39,135 nucleotides of DNA from Pelatocladus maniniholoensis HA4357-MV3 (GTDB taxonomy: Bacteria > Cyanobacteriota > Cyanobacteriia > Cyanobacteriales > Nostocaceae): positions 1-39,135 of the forward strand of contig JAHHHW010000127.1 of NCBI GenBank assembly GCA_019359115.1, read 5' to 3'. The position numbers and the translations under genes are program-made. Within the stretch, counting starts at the first letter, position 1. The number at the start of each line of letters is the position of its first letter. Positions 32,870 to 39,135 of the stretch are shown here, one piece after another. Below the pieces are notes generated by a model that had not been told where the DNA came from, searched no databases, and saw only the letters and a program-made list of their open reading frames with translations.

Positions 32870-34624
32870 ATGAAAAATGTTTACAAATGGCATGATTTGA
32901 TAACTATTTATTTAATGTTTGTCTTTTTAGTTTTTCTAGAATCAATATTTAACTCAGTTCAAGCACAAACAAAAACCCCAAATCCAATTCGTCAACTAAT
33001 TCCAGTATTACCTCAAACTCAATACCCACTGCATCCAAACAACAAACCTCTACTAAATCCTTCAAATAAAACGCCGCCAATTCCTAATCTCACCAAATAT
33101 AGGGATTATCCTACCAGAATTAGAGTTCAGAAATTTATCTTCAAAGGCAATACAGTATTTAGCAACCAACAATTGCAGAAAATTGTTGTTCCTTACTTAG
33201 CTCGTGATATTTATTTTGACGAATTACTTCAAGCTCGTACTGCCATCACTCAACTTTATATCAATAAAGGATACACAACTTCTGGCGCTTTTATCCCTAC
33301 TAAAGAAAATCAAGCAATTCAAACCCAGGCAGCAGTAGTCACAATCCAAATTGTCGAGGGCAAATTGGAGGATATCAATATCTCAGGAGATAAGCATATT
33401 CGCAATTATGTCCGCTCAAAATTGCAGAAATTTACAGACAAGCCTCTTAATACTAATCGATTACTTGAAGCTTTGCAGTTACTGCAAGTTGATCCATTGA
33501 TTGAAAAAATTTCAGCACAATTGAGTGAGGGTTCTCAACTGGGTAAATCTTTTTTAAATGTCCAACTTCTAGCACGTCAGCCATTTCGGATTGAATTTTT
33601 TGTTGATAATTTCCGTTCTCCTGCGATCGGCAGCTTTGAGCGAGGAGTACAAATTTCCCATGCCAATATGTTTGGCTTAGGCGACAGCCTCAGCTTCGGA
33701 TACAGAAACACGGATGGTAGCAACACTTTTGAAGTTAGCTATTCTGTTCCAATTAACTCGGATGGGGGAAGTATACAGTTCGCATACACAACCGTTTCAA
33801 GTAATATTGTTCAAGAACCCTTTTCCAAACTAGACATTATTTCTGATGCTCGTGCTTACAATTTAAGTTTCCGACAACCTTTGTTACAAGAAGTAACTGA
33901 AAATTCTATTCAAGAATTTGCTCTAGGAATTGCTATTTCCAGACAAGAAAGTGATTCAAAGTTGCTCGACACTCCCTATCCTTTGTCGCGGGGAGCAGAC
34001 GAGCAGGGGCATACTCGCATTGGAGCTATCAGGTTCTTCCAAGATTGGTCAACCAAAAGTAGACGAGAAGTTATTACAGCGCGATCGCAGTTTAGTTTAG
34101 GGATTGCGGCATTGAAAGCCACAATCAACACCTCACAACCCGATAGCCGTTTTTTTTCCTGGCAAGGTCAAGCAGCTTGGCTGCGTCGCTTGGGAGATGC
34201 GTCTTTGCTATTAACAGCAGATTTACAAATATCTGATAGACCACTTGTTCCACTCGAACAATTTGGATTGGGGGGTGCAACAACTGTACGGGGATATCGA
34301 CAAGATGTTTTCCTAACTGACAATGGTTTTTTATTTTCGGCTGAGGTGCGTATTCCAATTATTAAAGAACAAACATCTCAATTAGAAGTAATTCCTTTTT
34401 TTGACATCGGTACAACATGGAATAACGACTCCCCAGATGAACTAACTAACGCTTCAAACTCATCAACATTGGCATCCTTGGGTTTGGGTATACATTACCA
34501 GTTGGCAGAGCGTCTTAACGCTCGTCTTGACTGGGGAATTCCTTTAGTTCCAATCGATACTACTTCTTCAAACACATGGCAAGAGCAAGGATTATATTTC
34601 TCCGTCCGATACCAACTGTTTTAA
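32870..34624 (+). CDS. TpsB outer-membrane transporter (ShlB/FhaC/HecB family)
   Basis: A 584-residue outer-membrane protein that exports the TpsA partner. A signal peptide (about 1-33) and Pro-rich plug-helix region are followed by POTRA domains: RVQKFIFKGNTVFSNQQLQKIV (about 84-105) and VVTIQIVEGKLEDINISGDKHIRNYVRSKLQ (about 157-187). A 16-strand barrel follows, from about residue 240, with amphipathic strands. The family loop L6 motif VRGYR is present in LGGATTVRGYRQDVF, and the protein ends in aromatic FSVRYQLF as barrel proteins do. It matches the neighbouring tpsA. The gene overlaps the CHAT gene start by 49 nt, so expression is probably coupled. Confidence 0.93.
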   Translation: MKNVYKWHDLITIYLMFVFLVFLESIFNSVQAQTKTPNPIRQLIPVLPQTQYPLHPNNKPLLNPSNKTPPIPNLTKYRDYPTRIRVQKFIFKGNTVFSNQQLQKIVVPYLARDIYFDELLQARTAITQLYINKGYTTSGAFIPTKENQAIQTQAAVVTIQIVEGKLEDINISGDKHIRNYVRSKLQKFTDKPLNTNRLLEALQLLQVDPLIEKISAQLSEGSQLGKSFLNVQLLARQPFRIEFFVDNFRSPAIGSFERGVQISHANMFGLGDSLSFGYRNTDGSNTFEVSYSVPINSDGGSIQFAYTTVSSNIVQEPFSKLDIISDARAYNLSFRQPLLQEVTENSIQEFALGIAISRQESDSKLLDTPYPLSRGADEQGHTRIGAIRFFQDWSTKSRREVITARSQFSLGIAALKATINTSQPDSRFFSWQGQAAWLRRLGDASLLLTADLQISDRPLVPLEQFGLGGATTVRGYRQDVFLTDNGFLFSAEVRIPIIKEQTSQLEVIPFFDIGTTWNNDSPDELTNASNSSTLASLGLGIHYQLAERLNARLDWGIPLVPIDTTSSNTWQEQGLYFSVRYQLF

Positions 34625-37110
34625 AGTTCCTGTTGCATTTTGGGCTTATCTTGTTGCTAATAATCTGGTTTGATGGCGAAGTATTTGCATCAAAACCAGA
34701 TGATAGTGCCATTCAACTTACCCAAAAAGGACATGAACAATTACAACAGGGGCAAGCGCAAGCAGCACTACAAACTTGGTCAGATGCCTACAAAATTTAT
34801 CGAAAATCAGGCAATTCAGAAGGTGTGGTCGGCTCTTTAATTAATCAAAGTTTGGCACTACAAGCTTTAGGATTGTATCCTCGCGCCTGCCAAACTCTTA
34901 CTCAAGCTTTAAAGCTTGACCAAGAGATTTGTACTGCCCCTACTCAACAAGACCCTCGACCCCTTGATTTATCAATGGGCCAATCGAGTTCTTCTAATAG
35001 AACCCTTCCTCTTTTTCCCAAGCCAAATGCGTTGCAAAAGACCCAAGTCCTTGGATTACAAAATTTGGGTAATGTGTTGCGACTAATTGGTAAACCAGAT
35101 GCTTCAGAAAGTATACTTAATTTCGCTATAAAATTTGCTAAGAATCTTCATCTAGGAGCGAATTTTAATCACCACATTTTGTTAAATTTAGCCAACACAG
35201 AGCGTACTCTTTATCATGAAGCGAAAAATAAATATCTATCGACAGATGATGAGATCGGCAAGCAAAAAGCTCTTTCTATAGCGCAATCCAAATTTCAAAA
35301 AGCTTTAGAGCTTTACCAACAAAATAGTAGTGGAGTGCTAGCACAACTAAATCAATTAAGTTTATTGCTAGACCTACAATCCTCTCCAGATGACTTTAAG
35401 TTTGAAATCAAAGGGCAGAAGACTCAAGATATCAAAATATTAGTGACAAAATTACTAGCTGTTCAATTTAAACAATTACCAACAATTGAATCTATTTATG
35501 CCCAACTTAAGTTTGCAACCTGCTTGCAACAAATTAATCGCGAGCCAAAACTCAAGCAGCTCTTTAACAATGAAAATAAAAACTTATTGAATTTAGCACT
35601 ATCTGCCGCGCTTGATGCTTGGCAAATGGCACAAAAAATTGATCATCAAAGAGTACAGTCTTATGCTCTAGGAACTCTCGCCAGTATTTATAATGATTTG
35701 GGTCAAATCCCAAACTCAGAAATTTATTTTCAAAAAGCTCTAGGTATAGCTAAATCAGTACGAGCTTGGGATATTGCCTACCAGTGGCAGCAGCAATTAG
35801 GACGCTTATACAAACAAATAGGTAAGTTTGAAGCAGCAACTCAGGCATACGCAGATGCTATTGTTAGCATTGACCAAGTTCAAAACAGTATTTTATCAGT
35901 TAATCCTGAGTTTCAATTTTCTTTTAAAGAAAAGATTGAACCTATATATCAAGAATATTTAAAATTACTTTTGGCCAGAAAAAAACCAGATTTAAATCTA
36001 GTGATTCAGACAAAGGAGCAGCTGCAACTAGCAGAATTGAAGAATTTTTTACAATGCAGCCAATTGTCAATTATGACTGAGTCAAAAATTCAAACAACAA
36101 CAAATCTGGTTTCTACGATTTACTTATTTAATTTAGTCAATCGAGTAGATGTTATTGTCAAATCTACCAATGGTCAATTTCACCACCACATGGTAGATTT
36201 AGATTTATTCACTGATGCTTTTAATTCCTTGTTAATCAACTTACAATCAGAACGCTTTGTTGATGTCGATACACAAACTTTTATTCAGATTTCTCAATCT
36301 CTTTATCAGTTATTGATTGCGCCAATTAAAAAGTATTTACCGACATCAGGAACCTTAGTATTCGTCTTAGATACTTCTTTTCAAAATTTTCCTTTGGCGC
36401 TGCTGCATGATGGTCAAAATTATTTAGTAAACTCATACAATATTTCGATAGCTTTAAGTTCCAAATCCCAGCAACAATTAGCTTTTAAGCCTGGGTCTTT
36501 AAAGGTTTTAGCAGCTGGAATTTCTCAAATTAATCCTAATCTCAAAGATCCATTGATTCCTAAAAATTTAGCCCCCTTGCCAGAAGTTGAAACAGAAATA
36601 ACAAATATCAAACAAAATGCTAATGACACATTAGAACTGCTTAATGCCGAATTTACAAGCAAGCGATTTGAAAAACAGCTAAAAAAAGCTAATTTTCCTA
36701 TTCTTCACATTTCAACTCACGGACAATTCAGTTCCGATCCTGAAAAAACATTTATTTTGGCTTGGGACAAGCCAATCAATGTCACACAGTTAGACTCTTT
36801 ATTAAAAAATAATCAACATCCAATTGAATTACTTGTTCTCAGTGCTTGTCAAACAGCAAAGGGAGATAAACGTTCGGCTTTAGGGATTGCTGGGGTAGCG
36901 CTCCAAGCTGGAGCGCAAACTACACTTGCAAGCTTGTGGCTCGTAGACGCTGAATCTACTGCTCAATTAATGGGAGAATTTTATAAACGATTAGACGAAG
37001 GTGCTTCTGGTGCAGAAGCACTACGACAAGCACAATTGAATCTTTTAAAACATCCTAAATACAGTCATCCTTACTACTGGTCGCCTTTTATACTAATTAA
37101 TCGCGAATGA
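34576..37110 (+). CDS. TPR-CHAT (caspase-like) protease, membrane-anchored or exported
   Basis: An 844-residue protein. A hydrophobic N-terminal segment (about 16-38, VLKFLLHFGLILLLIIWFDGEVFA) is a signal or anchor. TPR-like helices cover about 45-430 (GHEQLQQGQAQAALQTWSDAYKIY, GSLINQSLALQALGLYPRAC, IYNDLGQIPNSEIYFQKALGIA). The CHAT caspase-fold domain covers about 500-844, with the catalytic pair His715 (ILHISTHGQF) and Cys758 (LVLSACQTA), then GIAGVALQAGAQTTLASLW and the closing HPYYWSPFILI. A family C repeat adds residues about 129-152 between TPR units. Such TPR-CHAT proteins are often encoded beside TPS genes in cyanobacteria. Cleavage of the exoprotein or a signalling role is inference. 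Confidence 0.9.
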   Translation: MARARIIFLRPIPTVLKFLLHFGLILLLIIWFDGEVFASKPDDSAIQLTQKGHEQLQQGQAQAALQTWSDAYKIYRKSGNSEGVVGSLINQSLALQALGLYPRACQTLTQALKLDQEICTAPTQQDPRPLDLSMGQSSSSNRTLPLFPKPNALQKTQVLGLQNLGNVLRLIGKPDASESILNFAIKFAKNLHLGANFNHHILLNLANTERTLYHEAKNKYLSTDDEIGKQKALSIAQSKFQKALELYQQNSSGVLAQLNQLSLLLDLQSSPDDFKFEIKGQKTQDIKILVTKLLAVQFKQLPTIESIYAQLKFATCLQQINREPKLKQLFNNENKNLLNLALSAALDAWQMAQKIDHQRVQSYALGTLASIYNDLGQIPNSEIYFQKALGIAKSVRAWDIAYQWQQQLGRLYKQIGKFEAATQAYADAIVSIDQVQNSILSVNPEFQFSFKEKIEPIYQEYLKLLLARKKPDLNLVIQTKEQLQLAELKNFLQCSQLSIMTESKIQTTTNLVSTIYLFNLVNRVDVIVKSTNGQFHHHMVDLDLFTDAFNSLLINLQSERFVDVDTQTFIQISQSLYQLLIAPIKKYLPTSGTLVFVLDTSFQNFPLALLHDGQNYLVNSYNISIALSSKSQQQLAFKPGSLKVLAAGISQINPNLKDPLIPKNLAPLPEVETEITNIKQNANDTLELLNAEFTSKRFEKQLKKANFPILHISTHGQFSSDPEKTFILAWDKPINVTQLDSLLKNNQHPIELLVLSACQTAKGDKRSALGIAGVALQAGAQTTLASLWLVDAESTAQLMGEFYKRLDEGASGAEALRQAQLNLLKHPKYSHPYYWSPFILINRE
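34960..35031. repeat. Coding palindromic element family C, copy 6 (partial)
   Basis: The middle (CCCCTTGATTTATCAATGGG) matches copy 2 at 15399 closely and the right end CCCAAGCCAAATGCG is complete; the left arm is missing. It is translated without a stop in the CHAT gene, between TPR-like units. Confidence 0.8.
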
Positions 37111-37122
37111 AACTACCTTGTG

Positions 37123-37265
37123 TTATACCAATTCCAAATAATAAAATGCCCAGCCGTCGCTTTCGCCCTTGGGGCGAAAGCGCCTAAATACTTGGGTTTG
37201 CCCAAAATATATTTAATACGGCTGGGCATTTTATTACTTGGAGATCCCTTATACCAATTCCAAAT
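37123..37265. repeat. Palindromic element family A, copy 5, with 17-bp direct repeats
   Basis: Arms GCCCAGCCGT/ACGGCTGGGC and inner hairpin CGCTTTCGCC/GGGCGAAAGCG, with the conserved CAAAATATATTTAATA. Both ends carry the direct repeat TTATACCAATTCCAAAT (37123-37139 and 37249-37265). It lies between convergent genes and could serve as a two-way terminator. Confidence 0.88.
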
Positions 37266-37272
37266 TCAAAAG

Positions 37273-38256
37273 TTATGATTGCTGTGCCAATTTTGACCGT
37301 TGCAATCCTACTTCCGCCTTGGCGAGTTCAGCAGCATTATCGGTTGATTGAGCCAGTATCGACGCTTGTGTATACGCCTGCTCTGCATTTACAGGAAATC
37401 CTGCTTCCAGATAGCGATCGCCCAACAACCGATGGAGAGTTGGGTTGGTCGTACCTGCATTAATTCGCGCCAAGAGCACATTAATTGCCTCAGTGATCAA
37501 TTTTTGCGACATATATATAGTGTCAAGGTCACGAGCCTCCTCATCTGGCGATAAGTTGAGTTTCTGAATCTGCTTGACTATGGACGAAATCTGTTGCGCT
37601 ATGGAGTTGGGCAACATATTCAAGGCGTAAGAACTAGCGCTCCCAGGAGAGTCACCTGACATGGCCAATACAGTTAGCTTATAGGTACTTCCAAACCTGA
37701 GCGCTTCGGATTGGGATGGGTAAGCGAATTTTGTGTTTCTGGTTTCTCTGGTCCACTTCACTCCTTTGCCTTCAAGCTTCACAACATAACTGCTTGCTCT
37801 AGAAACAGAATGCCAAGATATTGATGGGCGAGGATTTAGAATTACGCTAGAGTACGGGCTAATTATCGTTGGCTCCTCAGAACCTGGATTCTTCGGCTTC
37901 GGACAGTTGCCCCGACTTTGGGGTGTGCATTGTCCTGATTGTCCTATTTGTGCTTGGGGTACACATTTGCTCGAAGCATCATCAACCTTACCCTTTGCTA
38001 ACTGCAAAACTTTTTGGTTCTGGTAGCACAGAATTGTTACTAATTTTCCTGCTTTTGGATTGAGACTCGAACCTTTGCAAACTACACTCCCCTTTTTTAG
38101 AGTGCGATCATCGTCCCCAAGCACCCTTCCTATAGGATCGCAGTTTCGCTTGACTGAGGCTACTGCTTGCGGTTGAACTAGTAAATTACCGTAATTTAAA
38201 AGTAGTACAATCACTAGTAAGGGAAGAGGGAACAGGGAACTCTTAACAGAAATCAT
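37273..38256 (-). CDS. Exported protein with fibronectin-like and TPR-like parts
   Basis: A 327-residue protein with a signal peptide (about 1-33, LFPLPLLVIVLLLNYGNLLVQPQAVA). A Cys-containing domain follows (CDPIGRVLGDD, VTILCYQNQKVL), then a Pro/Gly linker, then an Ig/fibronectin III-like domain (about 130-215: NPRPSISWHSVSRASSYVVKLEGKGVKW, YKLTVLAMSGD), and a C-terminal helical region (LLGDRYLEAGFPVNAEQAYTQA) like a TPR pair. I recall similar proteins encoded near CHAT genes in cyanobacteria. It converges with the CHAT gene, so it is not in that operon. Its start overlaps the stop of a truncated four-helix gene. Location is probably periplasm or outside; function unknown. Confidence 0.75.
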   Translation of the reverse strand: MISVKSSLFPLPLLVIVLLLNYGNLLVQPQAVASVKRNCDPIGRVLGDDDRTLKKGSVVCKGSSLNPKAGKLVTILCYQNQKVLQLAKGKVDDASSKCVPQAQIGQSGQCTPQSRGNCPKPKNPGSEEPTIISPYSSVILNPRPSISWHSVSRASSYVVKLEGKGVKWTRETRNTKFAYPSQSEALRFGSTYKLTVLAMSGDSPGSASSYALNMLPNSIAQQISSIVKQIQKLNLSPDEEARDLDTIYMSQKLITEAINVLLARINAGTTNPTLHRLLGDRYLEAGFPVNAEQAYTQASILAQSTDNAAELAKAEVGLQRSKLAQQS

Positions 38257-38447
38257 TGTTCTAGCTTTTTAATAAGAGCAATAATCATTCGACTTTCTTC
38301 TCTGAGTAAAATAATTATCAATTCTATATCGGTTTGGCTACATAGTCCTACCCTCCTAGATAAAAGAATATGAGTTTCCAACTCGTTAATTGAGCCTTGG
38401 GCAATATTAAGAAATCTGATATACTCAGCCGTCAATCTTCTTCCATA
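38253..38447 (-). pseudogene. 3' part of a four-helix-bundle protein gene (S23/IVP-like)
   Basis: The frame YGRRLTAEYIRFLNIAQGSINELETHIL in two helices, then EESRMIIALIKKL, matches the C-terminal half of small four-helix-bundle proteins related to the 23S rRNA intervening-sequence protein (usually near 120 residues). The N-terminal half is missing: at about 38447 the exon joins the 3' end of a group II intron. Splicing could restore the gene only if the rest of the intron were intact, which it is not. The stop overlaps the next start (ATGA). Confidence 0.7.
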
Positions 38448-38522
38448 GTTAAACTAAGCCGAAGAGTCGCCCCTCCGACTCGTCTGCAAAACCGGACGTG
38501 AAAGTTTCCCTTCATCCGGCTC
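38448..38522 (-). ncRNA. Group II intron 3' end: domains V and VI
   Basis: Domain V lies at 38487-38522 and reads on the minus strand GAGCCGGATGAAGGG, AAA, CTTTCACGTCCGGTT, a stem with the usual AGC triad start and a GAAA-like tetraloop region. Domain VI follows (ACGAGTCGGAGGGG, CGACTCTTCGGC) down to the 3' splice junction near 38447 (...GTTTAAC then TATGG). Confidence 0.75.
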
Positions 38523-39020
38523 CTCGATGATTTGGTGTTTGTCACACATACCTCTATCTTGGGAAGTTTTTGTATCGTGGCAGTGACGATGAAGTAATTG
38601 GAAATTGCTGTATGTATCTTTTCCTCCTTTGGCTTTTGGAATGATATGGTCTACTTCCAATTTGTCTCCATCTTTAAATGTCAAACCACAGAAACAACAT
38701 TTTCCTTGTTGCTGTTTTAATAGGGTTGCCGTTCGTTTGGGCATCTCAGGATGTTTGCCCATTCTGTTACTCCAATAAACTTGATTGCCGTCAAACGGGC
38801 TGCTGTTTCCTTTTACCTTTATGTGCCTAATAATTGGAAATTCATTATGCTGAATAAGGTGAGCAGTTTTTCGCATTCCTTCTTCCCAAGTGGAGAATGA
38901 CCAATTATCATTTCCTTTGGTCTTCCAGTATTTACGAACTGCCCAGGATATGGCTTTATTTGGATGACGACTTCTTGCCCAGGCAATGAGTCTTTGTGTA
39001 ATCAAATGATCTATAGCGTT
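38454..39020 (-). pseudogene. Group II intron-encoded protein, C-terminal remnant with HNH endonuclease
   Basis: The remnant starts in the maturase (domain X) region (LRNAIDHLITQRLIAWARSRHPNKAISW), continues with WAVRKYWKTKGNDNWSF, and ends with an HNH domain: CCFCGLTFKDGDKLEVDHIIPKAKGG, then NFQLLHRHCHDTKT. Both Cys pairs and the catalytic DH are present. As in many group II intron ORFs, translation runs on into domain V/VI. The reverse transcriptase part is gone: at about 39020 the frame is replaced by an IS630-like sequence. The intron cannot move or splice by itself. Confidence 0.8.
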
Positions 39021-39022
39021 TC

Positions 39023-39135
39023 TTAATCTAGTGAAGTACAGTAACAACAATGGGTAAACCAATTATGAATATCATTTAAACAGACTTGGTTAAAAGCAAT
39101 TTCAATCGCTTTTGCTAAATCTGGATAACTCCTAG
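39023..39135 (-). mobile_element. IS630-like transposase, C-terminal end (partial)
   Basis: The minus-strand frame from the right edge reads RSYPDLAKAIEIAFNQ, then VCLNDIHNWFTHCCYCTSLD and stop. The W-F-x-H-C-x-Y ending is typical of IS630-family transposases. The rest lies outside the window. The element has inserted into the intron ORF and removed or displaced its 5' part; the terminal inverted repeat should lie near 39000-39022. Confidence 0.6.

Noticed and set aside
4841-37265. Repeated palindromes as a CRISPR array
   Set aside because: Copies are dispersed over 32 kb, are themselves over 100 bp with terminal inverted repeats, and have no regular spacers or cas genes.
1-39135. tRNA or rRNA genes
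   Set aside because: None was recognised by eye on either strand; a tRNAscan run would be needed to exclude them fully.

Overview
The window looks like a segment of a large conjugative plasmid (less likely an integrative conjugative element) from a filamentous, Nostocales-type cyanobacterium. The reasons are many HIP1 octamers (GCGATCGC), AT-rich intergenic DNA, very many small dispersed palindromic repeats, a MOBV relaxase next to a cyanobacterial-style type IV secretion system (T4SS), an actin-type partition operon, and a two-partner-secretion/CHAT cluster of the kind common in this group. Functions are read from motifs only; no database search was possible.

Layout. (1) 1-5300, minus strand: a broken ORF at the left edge, then a 1319-residue protein with a DFDGD metal-binding motif in a context resembling double-psi beta-barrel RNA polymerases of the RdRP/YonO type, then a decayed ORF built largely of repeats. 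(2) 5322-9250, minus strand: a tight operon read parM-like, parR-like (internally duplicated), parA-like NTPase, membrane protein. It is preceded at 9286-9390 by two oppositely oriented triplets of a 10-bp repeat, a good centromere/operator candidate. (3) 9791-12152, plus strand: MOBV relaxase with a C-terminal DUF3991/Toprim-like region, then a translationally coupled zinc-ribbon membrane-protein gene split by two palindromic elements. (4) 12362-28257, minus strand: the conjugation locus, in transcription order VirB2-like, VirB3-like, VirB4, VirB5-like, VirB6, VirB8, VirB10, VirB9-like, a secreted protein, VirD4, then two unknown proteins and a Ycf46-like AAA+ ATPase. No VirB11 is seen. (5) 28258-29086: a control region with hairpins. 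(6) 29087-37110, plus strand: a DUF3386-type exported protein, a TpsA filamentous-haemagglutinin-like exoprotein, its TpsB outer-membrane transporter and a TPR-CHAT protease. (7) 37273-39135, minus strand: a secreted repeat protein, a truncated four-helix-bundle gene interrupted by the 3' part of a group II intron, and an IS630-like transposase tail that truncates the intron.

The most striking property is the repeat load. At least five palindromic families occur, and many copies lie inside reading frames without breaking them: polymerase-like gene, parR-like gene, AAA+ gene, the 505-aa gene, virB10-like, virB2-like (twice) and CHAT. In the parR-like gene the tandem duplication supplies both an empty and a filled version of one site, so insertion of a 106-bp element with a 5-bp target duplication (111 nt, in frame) can be read directly. 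Two intergenic families have arms that differ between copies yet stay complementary, as expected of structured elements.

Together the genes describe a self-transferring replicon: MOBV relaxase, VirD4 and a mating-pair apparatus for transfer, ParM/ParR/centromere (plus a ParA-like NTPase) for segregation, and a surface-adhesin/protease cargo. The polymerase-like protein is the least expected component.
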